A stretch of 64,000 nucleotides of DNA, from assembly GCF_905220415.1 (NCBI RefSeq), contig NC_059566.1, positions 372,001 through 436,000 on the forward strand, written 5' to 3'. The first letter of the stretch is position 1; every line of letters begins with the position of its first letter. Both the position numbers and the translations under genes were made by a program. The notes below the pieces were generated by a model. That model did no database searches and was not told the origin of the DNA. It worked only from the letters and a program-made list of their open reading frames with translations. Source of the DNA: Colias croceus (Eukaryota > Arthropoda > Insecta > Lepidoptera > Pieridae). Shown here piece after piece: positions 1-11,766 of the stretch.

Positions 1-533
1 TTTTCACTGCGCGGGATTTTTTGTCAATTTCTTTCACTTGTTTTCTTAAACTAAACAAACTACAGTATGTCTCAGGTTATCCTTTATTAGAATAGAATAG
101 AATTCATTTAAGGTAAACGCAGGTATTAACGACCCCTCTAAGGCAATTTCAAAATCAACCATATTTTTTAAGTATACTGGTTCTTCTAAAGATTTATAAT
201 TTCATTTTATATGCTAGTGTTATGTATAAAAAATGTATTTATTGAAGCAAATACATTCTAATAAAGGATTATCTTGTAAAAAATAATTTACAATGTGACT
301 TAGTCGATTGTTGCTATTACCGACCCATAAAAACGGCTGTGAAGCTATTAACGATTTTTATGCAGCTATTACCGATCGTATGTGAGAGGAAGCCTTTTTC
401 CAGCAATGGAATGTATAGAAGCTAGTGATGATGATGATTACCGATCTTAATAAAATGAAATAAAAATGCAAATATATTCGTATTTTTTACCCGACTACGG
501 CAAAGCAAAAGGAGGGTTATGATTTTGACAGGC

Positions 534-582
534 TATGTATGTATGTATGTATGTATGTATGTATGTATGTATGTATGTATGT
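534..582. repeat. (TATG)n microsatellite
   Basis: About 12 uninterrupted tandem copies of the tetranucleotide TATG, inside the 2.8-kb transposon. Confidence 0.95.
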
Positions 583-963
583 TCATCTGTTCCCTCGTAA
601 CGTCTAAACTACTTATCAGAATTTGACAAATGACATATCATTAGAAGCGTCTTAATTGTCCGCTGGTTATAGGCTATATGGGGTTTCACAAAATCTAATG
701 TGGCGTCCTCTATTGGACAAAACATACAGAGTAAAAAAATAAAGTTAAGATAAATATCCCGTGTTTGGTATCATTTGAAAGCGCTTTCCTTGTACATTTT
801 GAATATATATATATTACTAGCATTTGCTCGTGACTTTACCTGTATTCATGGGCTGATTGCATATAATTCACATCTTTTCGTCCATAGCTTCTTTATTAGT
901 TCATCAGTTTAACTTTTGTTAATATTATGCCCCACAAATACACTTTAACACCAAAATAGTACA

Positions 964-1500
964 AATAATATAAAGTGAAAAAACTAAAACCCAACTACGA
1001 CAATAACCGGCGCTGAAAAAGTATAAAACAAGATTTCAGAATACTGAACTGAACAAAGTTGCTAATGTAGTTGCAAGTAAATGGACACAGTAGACTCTAC
1101 CAAGATGCCTTCGTTGTAAATTGACAATAATGTCATACAATACTATTCTGAAGTATGCAATATTCCACTATGTAAAGATAAATTTTCATGTTTGGAAAGG
1201 CGTAGTCACACGTTGTTGAAGTGCTACGGTAGATAGGTACATATTATGTAACGTGTGACTACGCCTTTCCAAACATGAAAATTTATCTTTACATAGTGGA
1301 ATATTGCATACTTCAGAATAGTATTGTATGACATTATTGTCAATTTACAACGAAGGCATCTTGGTAGAGTCTACTGTGTCCATTTACTTGCAACTACATT
1401 AGCAACTTTGTTCAGTTCAGTATTCTGAAATCTTGTTTTATACTTTTTCAGCGCCGGTTATTGTCGTAGTTGAGTTTTAGTTTTTTCACTTTATATTATT
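964..1500. repeat. Long foldback (inverted repeat) element
   Basis: Arms 964-1214 and 1250-1500 (251 bp each) are nearly perfect reverse complements around a 35-bp loop. The outer ends read AATAATATAAAGTG and CACTTTATATTATT. Nothing in it is coding. It sits within the 2.8-kb transposon, either as a nested foldback MITE or as an internal snapback duplication. Such similar arms imply recent formation. Confidence 0.85.
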
Positions 1501-3076
1501 AATTGTAGTTATTTTTAATAAAACAAATGAGTACTTTTTAGTAATGAACTAAATAATTATAAACTTTTAAATTAATCAACATAATACTATTAATATATGT
1601 ACATATATTAAATTAAGGATTTCAAACTCTAGGATATTTCGTTATGCTATTTGATTGATTGCTTCGGCGAGTTGTGTTTTACTGAATACTTTTCGCCGCT
1701 TTCGTGGCTCCATATTTCTGGAAAAAATATACCTAATTACATGTTTTATGTTAATTTAACCTAAAAACCTAAAAATATATATTTTTTTAATTTTTTAAAT
1801 TTAACCTAAAAATATAATTTTTAATAGGCACCTATTATGTCATAAAAGTAATAAAAATATATTTGCACGCTCAATTACGAGCAGAATGTTTAAGGATCAA
1901 TATTATCTGTATATACAAACATCTTTATTCTACATTCTGCAAATAAAGCAATTTGAATTTGAATTTGTAGATGAGAAACTAAACAATCTATATTCGATCG
2001 GTAATAGCTTCCTATAGTTGCTATTGCCGACCCACATGGGTCGGTATTAAAGTATGTAAGTATAAACCTAAATTGTATTACCGACCCATAAAAAAATGGT
2101 TATTTTAATTCATTTGATCATCAGACTATAAAATAGATTATAATTGATTAATGTCATACAAAATATGAACAAATGCATATTGTTTAAACAAAAAAAAAAA
2201 CAATGATTTACTTCTGTAACTATTCGATAGGGATCCTCGAAAATATCATAACTTTTTATAAATTGACAACGCTAAAAGACACAACACTAGACAAAAAAGT
2301 TTAGTCGCTAATAGATTTTTATGAAGACTCATAGCTTAGATTTAAACTGGTCCATAAAACCACTTGTGTTAGTGTGATATAATAACATAAAAGAAAATAA
2401 AACAAAAAGTTACGTTGCTGCCATTGCCGACTTACGGGTCGTTGATACCTGCCGCGGCTTAAACTGGTGAAGCTAACACCGTCCCATTTTAATTTTAAGT
2501 TTTATCGTTTCAAATTACTTTTTATTAATAAAATGTTGTAAGAAATGAAAAGTTGACACTTAAATGCATTGACATTTAGTAATATAAATTAAAGTATAGA
2601 TGTCATTTGTTTGTAAATGTCTTAAAAAGATACTCACAGTACTTACCCGAAGGAACAACGGAACAGTACGACACGTCCTGCTTCCACGCTACCCCGCAGC
2701 AACTTACGCATTTTAACTCTTTTTTGCTCAGTTACTCACTCTAACGTTAAAGTATACGATGCTCAAGTAATACATTCGTGTATAACTTTGCCTACCTATA
2801 GCTAGAATAGTTCTGGAAACGTTTAAATTTCGAATTACTTTTATAGGTCGGTAATACCTTCAGATTTTCGATGGGTCGTTGATAGCTGCGTTTACCCTAT
2901 TCGTGGTAAAACATAACATAACATACATACAAAACAATATAATTAATATTACATTTATATGTAGAGCCTAAAATTATATTTTCTGTGGTAGAGCTATCTC
3001 TAGCTATAATTTTGATCCAGTTTCGCCTACTTTACCCGGGTTAAAAATAGAAGTAGCTTTCTTATATGGTAAAACA

Positions 3077-3362
3077 TCCCTACTATAATATTATAAAAGC
3101 GAAAGTAACTCTGTCTGTCTGTCTGTTACTCAATCACGCCTTAACTACTGAACCAATTTGCATAAAATTCGGTATAGAGATATTTTGATACGCTTTCCCG
3201 CTTATCTCTCAACCAATTTTGATGAAATTTGGCACAGACAATCTTTAGACCCTGAGCTTTCTCAGGGTCTAAAGATTGTCTATGCCAAATCTGTGCCACG
3301 TATATTCTTTAACATACCTTTTATCAAAACACCACGCGGGCGAAGCCGCGGGTGGAAGCTAG
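3077..3362 (+). mobile_element. Short Helitron-like element (Lep1-type)
   Basis: Begins TCCCTACTATAATATTATAA and ends in a GC-rich hairpin followed by CTAG, lying between A and T as expected for Helitrons. It contains an internal 40-bp palindrome (about 3236-3284) centred on CCTGAGCTTTCTCAGG that is absent from sibling copies. Confidence 0.7.
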
Positions 3363-3440
3363 TTGTTTTATAAATCAGACATAATTACAAATAATAAATT
3401 GATTCCTTTTTTAATATAAATTTAAATTAATAACAAAACA

Positions 3441-3658
3441 TCAGTACGAATATTATAAATGCGAAAATAACTTTGTCTGCCTGTCTCTTCTTCACGCCAA
3501 AACCACTGAACTGATTTGAATGAAAGGTATACAGATAGTTTCTGACATAATAATGATCTAAGAAGAATAGTTTAGCTAGTTTTTACCCGAAAATGGAACG
3601 GGCTTCCGAATTGTGCGGGTTTTTCTTATGCGCGGGCGAACCGTGGGCGGAAATCTAG
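3441..3658 (+). mobile_element. Short Helitron-like element
   Basis: Starts TCAGTACGAATATTATAAAT and ends with GCGGGCGAACCGTGGGCGG, then AAATCTAG and T. Confidence 0.65.
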
Positions 3659-3688
3659 TATAGCTAATAAAATCAGTTGTAAATTATA

Positions 3689-5545
3689 TTAGAATGTTTC
3701 ATACCGCATAATCTCCGTGTTCAAAGCTGTCAACAACAGATGCAGGTCATCTTCATCTTTAGACGCTACCACTCGTGTTAAAGATATCATCGTGGTGGTG
3801 AAGAAGCCAAACTTCAAGCTCTCTGTGAGGTCTTTCACTTCCCAGACGATTGGATGGATTGTAGATGATGGTGGAATGATCTGTGATGCGTCTGGAATTG
3901 AAAAAGAACATTTAATATGATAGGTTTGATATTTTAGTTTCTATTAAACAAATTCTAGTCTATAATTTTTTGTTTGTTTGAACGCGCTAATCTCAGGAAC
4001 TACTAGTTCGATTAGAAAAATTATTTCGGTGTTAGATAGCCCATTTATCGAGGCAGGCTATAGGCGATATCTCACTAAGACCAATAGGAGCGGGGCACTG
4101 CGGGTGCAAACGTGGGGAACAGCTAGTACTTTATATGTATATAGAGATCGTAGATGATTAATATTAAACACGAGAAAGTCTGTCTGTATGTTAAGCTACC
4201 AAAGCGAAACCAAAGTGCCTATTTTGTATAATATTTGGAATGAAAATATATTCTAATAGCTTTCCGCCTGCGGCTTCGCCCGCGTTTTCAAAGAAAAACC
4301 CACATAGTTCCCGTTCCCGTGGAATTTCCTGGATAAAACCTAGCCTATATTATATTCGTGGATAATGTAGCTTTCGAATGGTGAAAGAATTTTTTAAATC
4401 GGTCCAGTAGTTTATGAGCCTATTCATTACAATCAAACAAACAAACAAAGTTTTGCTCTTTATAATATTAGTGTAGATTACATTCTATTTTAAACTTACT
4501 TTCAACAGTTACATCCGGAGTAATCAACAATTCAGCCTGATGTGTTGTTGTCAAATAATTATACAATAGTTCATCTAAATCAGTATCATTTAGAGGCGTT
4601 ATACTACTAGTTGTTACTGTAGTAGTTTCTATCACTTTAGTAGTATCTGTTGCACTTTCAGTAGCATTTGTTGTTGAATTATCTGTATCACTAGATAAAA
4701 TATTATCTATAGTTGTTGTATCATTAGCGATAGTATCTTTTATATTGGAATCTAAAGTCACATTAGTATGTTCTGTAGTAACACTTGAAGTGATAGTCGC
4801 TAGAGGTGTAGTAGATGTTACTACTATAGGTGATGTAGTTGTACTGGATACTGTAGTACTAGATTCTGTATTTATAATGTCATAAACTGATAGTGTAGAT
4901 GTCTCCCAATCGTCGTAGCTGTAGTCGAATACATTGCTTTTTCGTAATGTGCCCGGTGTTTTCATGGATTGAACTGAAACGGAGGAATGAAAATATGATA
5001 AACATAAAGGGGTTTGGGTAAAGTTGGCGTCGTGATGAACTTTTGCGGCCAGACTTTTGGATATTTTAAAAGAGCAATGTATTGTGAGCAAAAGTTATTA
5101 TGGACATAAATCTCGAAACGTAAGGAACAGAGATATTTGGTTTTGAGTTTTCTTTGATAACAGAGATATTCATTTACCTAGAATCTAGATAATCCATACA
5201 AATATTATAAATGCGAAAGTAACTCTGTCTGTCTGTCTGTAACTCAATCACGCCTTAACTACTGAACCAATCTGCATGAAATTTGGTATAGAGATATTTT
5301 GATACCCGAGAAAGGACATATACTACGGCTACTAAGGCAAATGGTAAAATGACTGGCAATTTTATCCGGCAAAATGACGCAATCCCGGAAATCCCACGGG
5401 AACGGGCACTTTCAGGTCACGGATAAGTTGAAATCGTCTGTAGAAATATTATGTAACATTAAAATTAAATAAAAATAATACCGTATGTAAAATCAATAGA
5501 ACCAAACACAAAAATATAGTACAACCACGTGAATTCAAAAGACAT
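3689..5545 (-). CDS. Unknown secreted Thr/Ser-rich protein, three exons
   Basis: I do not recognise this gene. The three exons join in consistent frame: 5545-5482 (ATG, 21 codons plus one base, donor GTATTA), 4973-4500 (acceptor TTTCAG, donor GTAAGT) and 3891-3689 (acceptor TTCCAG, stop TAA). Both junctions are phase 1, and the predicted length is 246 residues. Exon 1 encodes a hydrophobic leader (WLYYIFVFGSI core) suggestive of a signal peptide. Exon 2 is mostly Thr, Ser, Asp and Asn with many N-x-T/S sequons and an acidic DYSYDDWETS patch, so a mucin-like, glycosylated extracellular segment is plausible. The last exon is non-repetitive (IVWEVKDLTESLKFGFFTT). Helitron-like copies occupy both introns, one ending 23 bp from the exon 2 donor. 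It is divergent to the secreted-protein gene at 6387, about 0.84 kb away. Confidence 0.6.
3954..4126 (+). mobile_element. Helitron-like element, 5' end decayed
   Basis: Carries the family core (GTTTGTTTGAACGCGCTAAT and TAGATAGCCCATTTATCGAG) and ends ACAGCTAG before T. It lies in the last intron of the minus-strand secreted-protein gene. Confidence 0.6.
4255..4477 (-). mobile_element. Helitron-like element
   Basis: On the minus strand it starts TC at 4477 and ends in the CCGCCTGCGGCTTCGCCCGC hairpin near 4265. The terminal CTAG is degraded to CTAT. Confidence 0.6.
5193..5430 (+). mobile_element. Helitron-like element, 3' end lost
   Basis: Begins TCCATACAAATATTATAAAT with the CTGTCTGTCTGT block. 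After about 5300 it diverges into unrelated sequence with no terminal hairpin. It lies in intron 1 of the minus-strand secreted-protein gene. Confidence 0.5.
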
Positions 5546-5690
5546 TTGATTTAAACATAAAATTTAAATATTTTTATGACTTGATAATATTTATTGTTGC
5601 ATTTATTATTTGATTCAACAAGTATGTACGTTGGATAAAGTTTGTTTGTATGTATGTTTTTTTAACTACTTTTCTAAAAATTTCACTGTA

Positions 5691-5828
5691 AGAGCAACTT
5701 TTGTCTCTGCAACTATTTTGTCTCTCCCATCAACTGTATGGGGAGTTGCGTCGCTACGTGCGCGCACTTTCTTACTAGCCCATAGAGTTGATGGGAGAGA
5801 AAATAGTTGCGGAGACAAAAGTTGCTCT
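5691..5828. repeat. Hairpin MITE-like inverted repeat
   Basis: AGAGCAACTTTTGTCTC at the left is matched by its reverse complement at the right. Arms of about 50 bp flank a centre containing TACGTGCGCGCAC. It sits between the two divergent secreted-protein genes, so it could fall within their shared promoter region. Confidence 0.75.
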
Positions 5829-5967
5829 TGCGCGCTAGCTTTAAGTAGATTTTTACCTTATTTTCATAAAACCTTAACAGACATCCATCCATATAATTTA
5901 CAAACATTCACCCTCAACTTTCATCCATACAATTTTTAAACATCTTTGACCTTCATAATATAAGTAA

Positions 5968-6162
5968 CTAGCTGCGCTCCGCGGTTTCACCCGCGTGGCT
6001 CCGCTCCTGTGGATCTTAGCGTAATGATATATAGCCTATAGCCTTCCTCGATGAATGGGCTATCTAACACCGAAATAATTTTTCAAATCGGACCAGTAGT
6101 TCCTGAGGTTAGCGCGTTCAAACAAACAGACAAACTCTTCAGCTTTATAATATTAGTATAGA
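5968..6162 (-). mobile_element. Short Helitron-like element
   Basis: CTAG at 5968-5971 precedes a GCGGTTTCACCCGC hairpin. The other end reads TATTAGTATAGA (TC on the minus strand). It lies in the intergenic region between the divergent gene pair. Confidence 0.7.
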
Positions 6163-6386
6163 CAAGATGGCATACTAAGGATAAAATTTCAGTTCTTGGA
6201 CTATACTTGATTGTCCTGCAGATAGGAGTAGCATAAATTATTTAAAGTCTAAATTCTTATGATTTTTAATCTCCTTACAACCTTAAATTTTCTTTCTAGA
6301 GAAACGACTGTAACTGTAAGAAACACAGATGCACAGAGACCGGAGTAAAATGTTAGTTTCACATTATGTTTTAACCAGTATAAAAC

Positions 6387-9300
6387 ATGATTTTATTGTT
6401 GATATTGGCATTACTGCAATTCGGTATATTTTTTATTTTATTTTAATAATTTATCCGACCAGAGTTGCGTAGTACGAATCGAAGCAAATAAATAATTTCA
6501 TGTGGTTTTCCTTACTATAATCAGAAGGAAAGGAAAACATGTTTTTCAGCACTTTTATACGTACATTGTACAAGTTTTTAAATTACGTTCTAATAATATT
6601 ATAAAGAGGAAAAGTTTGTAGTTATGTATGTATGATTTTCACGCATAAACACTGGACCGATTTTGATGAAATTTGGCGCAGACAATCTTTAGACCCTGAG
6701 AAAGAACATAGGCTCCCTTTTTTTTGCGAAATATGTACCATGGGCGAAACCGGGTTGGACAAATAGTTACGTTAATTCTAAAATGTGAAAATTTCTTTTA
6801 GGTGATAATATAATTAACTAAACTTTGTTTATTTTATTTGCAGATCCTCTGGAATGTTCAAAACCAAGAAGTGTTAACCTAGCACTCGAAACTGTACTAG
6901 AATTCGACAAAGATGCCGACATAGCCTTACTAGATACAGTACAAGGCTTCCTAACTAAAGTAAAATCAACTATAGAAGAAACTAGATTGAATGCAGATAC
7001 CAGAAGAACGAATTCAGTCTCATTTACTGATATTTTAGAGCAACTGTTATTCATATTACAATCCTACAATGAAATAGACTTCACTACTCTATTAGAAAGT
7101 ATATTGGAAGAAATAAACAAGATTGATTTGAGTAATTGTGATAATGATGATGAAGAAACAAACTTTCTAAGCTTTTTACACGACCAATTGGCTGATATCA
7201 TGAAAACTCCATTACGTGATGTTAGAAGGAATTTAGATGATGTTTTACGAAAGATGAGAGATGATGAATACAAAAAGGAAAGCGCTTTGTTCAGTTTTCT
7301 TGATACGTTCTTAAAGAAGAGGTCGCAAGATAAATTTCAAAATATTTTAAACCATTTGCAATTGTTTAGAAGGCATCAGAACGGAGCTAATATTAATTTA
7401 CGATCTATCGTAAGAAAAAGCATTAATTTGGTGATAACAGATTACTATTGTCAGTTAGATAGAGGACAAAGACGGGAAATAAAACAATTAGTGAAACCCT
7501 TCTTGAGTAGCAAATCAAAAATTAAATCAAAGAGGTTAAAGAAGAAATCGAAATTACGAATTGAGATAAGAGATAGAACGAAGAAAACACCACGTTTTAA
7601 AAATAAATATAAATATTCTAAATTACAACACATAAGAGATAAAAGTGAACATACTACAGAGGAAGATAATTCCCAAACAATACAACAATATAAACCTTTT
7701 AGGGGTGTCCAAAAAACAAAAGATGATAACAGTAAATTCATACAATCTTTTTTTAATAAACATGATAGAGAAAGTATTAATTCTCAGAAGATAAAAAATG
7801 TTAAAACAGAATATGACAATGAAAGTGAAATACCTATTGAAGGAAGCAAAGAATTGCTCAAAACAAGAAAAAGGAAAACAAAAACTACCAAACAGTCTAA
7901 AAGGGAGTATTACGATAAACCAAACGAATATCAAAGCAAACAATCCAACGAATATAAGAAGAAGCGTAAACGGTTTAAAATTAAAAATGGAAGAACATCA
8001 AAATCCAAACAGGAAAATCGAATACTGAAGAGTACACAAAATTTACAACTAGTATCAAGACATGCAAATTCAGAAGAAAATAAAAAGAAAGAACTGTTAC
8101 AAAACCTTCTATCAAAGAATGATGATACTGAGTATGGAAGCAAGTCAAATGATGAACTACCAGTGTGGAAGAAATATACAAAGAAACGTACAACAAATAA
8201 ATTTAAAACATTCATAACTCTTTATCCTGAACGAATTGATACTTATAGAGCTAATACGATAACAGAGAGAGGAGAAAAAGAATTAGATGCTGAAAGAAAA
8301 AGATTCACGATTAAATCGGATCGAGAAAGTAAAGATACTTATAAAATTATTACCACGCATGCTGAAATAGACATTGATATAGACAAGTCTTTAATAAAAC
8401 CGGATTCGTTTTTTAAAAGTATTTATTCAGAAAACAAGAGGTAATTAGTAATAACTAAGTCAAACACTTTACACTATATTCATAATGATAATAATGCTGA
8501 TTAGAGATTTTTGACTATTTTATTGTTTTTTTTTTTGTTTTTGACTATTTTATTTTTTTTTTATATTTCAGGTACAAGGAATCATCTCAAAGAAAACAGC
8601 GTAGAAAGAAAACGAAACAACGCACTAAATCGAAGATGGATAATGTTTTTAGAGGCAGTGAAAATAACGCTCATACATTTATAGTATCTTCAAGCATAAG
8701 GACAACTGATGCAAATGATGACAGTGACTCAGCAGAATATTTTGGCAGTCTATACAATCATAACAATAAAAACAAAGATATTAAAGGATACAGAAAAAGT
8801 AATGACAAGGACGAGCTTAAAATTACAACTACAATTGCTCCAGACAATATTACAACTGTTTCTACTGATAAAGCAGAAAATGTAACTAATCCAACAAAAT
8901 ATGAAACTAAATATAATTCTCAAAGTGAAGAAGTAACAGAAACGTTCGGAACGTTAGCATTTTGGGATGGCACGAACGAACCATCCACCATAAAACTAGA
9001 CGCTGTAACTGATAATTTAGAGATTCTCAATGCAACCAATATAACAATAGATTTTGAAGTATCTAAAGAGGAGAAACCGCAACAGAGTGTATCTACAACA
9101 GAAGTAGTTTTTCGAAGTCAAGATTTAAACAATACGAGAGATAGCAGGAAAAGTGCATTTCTAAACGACACTTTTAACTTTAATGTAACAGAAGCAAAGA
9201 GTTCTAATTTAAGCAATATAAATGTTACTAGTGAACTGAATAATATTATAAGTACAACTACTGTTGAAGAAATTAATGCTACCAATAAGATAAATGACAC

Positions 9301-9496
9301 AATAGCAACAAAGGCTACAAAACCATTTTTGAGACGGTACTTAGAAAATGTAGCCATTAACGAAATAGACGATGACAAAAAGACGAGAATAAAAAGCAGA
9401 ATTCAAGAGGATTTACAAAAACTATTTATGGCACCAACTTCGAAAACTACACTAAAGGATCCCATCGATGAACTGGAGGAAGCGTTTAATTTGTAA
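6387..9496 (+). CDS. Unknown secreted Lys/Arg- and Asn/Thr-rich protein, three exons
   Basis: I do not recognise this gene. Exons are 6387-6423 (ATG, 12 codons plus one base, donor GTATAT), 6844-8440 (acceptor TTTGCAG, donor GTAATT) and 8572-9496 (acceptor TTTCAG, stop TAA). Frames join cleanly, giving 852 residues. The first exon is a minimal hydrophobic leader, MILLLILALLQF, so secretion is likely. The next about 220 residues look alpha-helical and acidic (LLDTVQGFLTKVKSTIEE). A long lysine/arginine-rich low-complexity region follows (KRKTKTTKQSKREYYDK, KKKRKRFKIKNGR), containing several dibasic sites. The last exon is rich in N-x-T/S sequons (NITT, NATNIT, NVT) and ends with an acidic tail. 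A polyadenylation-type AATAAA lies just after the stop (about 9507). A fast-evolving structural secreted protein (silk-, cocoon- or egg-associated) is only a guess from composition. Confidence 0.72.
6589..6767 (+). mobile_element. Decayed Helitron-like element in intron 1
   Basis: TCTAATAATATTATAAAGAG start, family core GATTTTGATGAAATTTGGCG, eroded 3' hairpin (GGGCGAAACCGGG). It fills about half of intron 1 of the secreted-protein gene. Confidence 0.5.
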
Positions 9497-11766
9497 CGAT
9501 TTTTGAAAATAAATAATTTTAATAAAGAAAGTCTTTTCATTCCAATCCCTACCTTTATATTTTCAGTAGTCATTATCACAGTTATTATCATGAAATCAGT
9601 TATTAAATGATCAATTTAAATTCAAAGTAATTAAAAAAAATTGGACTGAAAAATAAGGTTAGGTTTTATCATAATCAATGTCCTTGTTTCAGCGATTTTC
9701 TTCATAAATATAATTAACAAGTGTAAAAAAATAAGTAGGTATTTTGTTTATTTTGAATGGGATTTGCTTTGTTTTTTTAAGTTATCTTGGTGTTTGCTCA
9801 GACGTTTTTGCTTTATTTTCAGTAAATTGATTTTTATAATATTTTTAACCTAACCTAGGTTTTGCTACAGGTTAGGTTTTGCAATAGGTTAGGTTTTGCA
9901 GTAAGCTTTTGAATCAGGTTAGGTTTTGATATAGGTTAGGTTTTGCCATACGTAAGGTTTTGCTATAGGTTAGGTTTTGCAGTAAGCTTTTGAATCAGGT
10001 TAGGTTTTGATATAGGTTAGGTTTTGCAGTAAGCTTTTGAATCAGGTTAGGTTTTGATATAGGTTAGGTTTTGCCATACGTTAGGTTTTGCATAAGGTTA
10101 GGTTTTGCAATAGGTTTTGCATAAGGTTAGGTTTTGGTATAGGTTAGGTTTTGCAGTAAGCTTTTGAATCAGGTTAGGTTTTGATATAGGTTAGGTTTTG
10201 CAGTAAGCTTTTGAATCAGGTTAGGTTTTGATATAGGTTAGGTTTTGCAGTAAGCTTTTGAATCAGGTTAGGTTTTGATATAGGTTAGGTTTTGCCATAC
10301 GTTAGGTTTTGCTATAGGTTAGGTTTTGCAGTAAGCTTTTGAATCAGGTTAGGTTTTGATATAGGTTAGGTTTTGCAATAGGTTTTGCATAAGGTTAGGT
10401 TTTGCAATAGGTTAGGTTTTGCAGTAAGCTTTTGAATCAGGTTAGGTTTTGATATAGGTTAGGTTTTGCCATACGTTAGGTTTTGCATTAGGTTAGGTTT
10501 TGCAATAGGTTTTGCAATAGGTTAGGTTTTGTAGTAAGCTTTTGAATCAGGTTAGGTTTTGATATAGGTTAGGTTTTGCAGTAAGCTTTTGAATCAGGTT
10601 AGGTTTTGATATAGGTTAGGTTTTGCAGTAAGCTTTTGAATCAGGTTAGGTTTTGATATAGGTTAGTTTTTGCAGTAAGCTTTTGAATCAGGTTAGGTTT
10701 TGATATAGGTTAGGTTTTGCCATACGTTAGGTTTTGCATAAGGTTAGGTTTTGCAATAGGTTTTGCATAAGGTTAGGTTTTGCAATAGGTTAGGTTTTGC
10801 AGTAAGCTTTTGAATCAGGTTAGGTTTTGATATAGGTTAGGTTTTGCCATACGTTAGGTTTTGCATAAGGTTAGGTTTTGCAATAGGTTTTGCAATAGGT
10901 TAGGTTTTGCAGTAAGCTTTTGAATCAGGTTAGGTTTTGATATAGGTTAGGTTTTGCAGTAAGCTTTTGAATCAGGTTAGGTTTTGATATAGGTTAGGTT
11001 TTGCAGTAAGCTTTTGAATCAGGTTAGGTTTTGATATAGGTTAGGTTTTGCCATACGTTAGGTTTTGCATAAGGTTAGGTTTTGCAATAGGTTTTGCATA
11101 AGGTTAGGTTTTGGTATAGGTTAGGTTTTGCAGTAAGCTTTTGAATCAGGTTAGGTTTTGATATAGGTTAGGTTTTGCAGTAAGCTTTTGAATCAGGTTA
11201 GGTTTTGATATAGGTTAGGTTTTGCCATACGTTAGGTTTTGCTATAGGTTAGGTTTTGCAGTAAGCTTTTGAATCAGGTTAGGTTTTGATATAGGTTAGG
11301 TTTTGCAATAGGTTTTGCATAAGGTTAGGTTTTGCAATAGGTTAGGTTTTGCAGTAAGCTTTTGAATCAGGTTAGGTTTTGATATAGGTTAGGTTTTGCC
11401 ATACGTTAGGTTTTGCATAAGGTTAGGTTTTGCAATAGGTTTTGCAATAGGTTAGGTTTTGCAGTAAGCTTTTGAATCAGGTTAGGTTTTGATATAGGTT
11501 AGGTTTTGCAGTAAGCTTTTGAATCAGGTTAGGTTTTGATATAGGTTAGGTTTTGCAGTAAGCTTTTGAATCAGGTTAGGTTTTGATATAGGTTAGGTTT
11601 TGCAGTAAGCTTTTGAATCAGGTTAGGTTTTGATATAGGTTAGGTTTTGCCATACGTTAGGTTTTGCATAAGGTTAGGTTTTGCAATAGGTTAGGTTTTG
11701 CAGTAAGCTTTTGAATCAGGTTAGGTTTTGCTATAGGTTAGGTTTTGCAGTAAGCTTTTGAATCAG

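Larger units (their letters stand above)
111..2897. mobile_element. Non-coding DNA transposon, TA target duplication, subterminal repeat clusters
   Basis: The two ends are inverted copies of AGGTAAACGCAG (left) and CTGCGTTTACCC (right), each bordered by TA (109-110 and 2898-2899), which is a Tc1/mariner-like target duplication. The ends continue into a motif close to GGTCGGTAATAGC that recurs in both orientations at about 125, 310, 344, 363, 434, 1999, 2015, 2030, 2078, 2419, 2436, 2846 and 2873. These copies are concentrated towards both ends, like subterminal transposase-binding sites. I see no transposase reading frame, so this is a non-autonomous element of 2.79 kb. A 537-bp foldback lies inside it. 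Superfamily assignment is inference from the TA alone. Confidence 0.62.

Noticed and set aside
7451..8215. Antisense open frames of 70-106 codons
   Set aside because: Shadows of the Lys-rich exon on the other strand. Phe/Leu-rich peptides are the expected complement of AAA/AAG codons.
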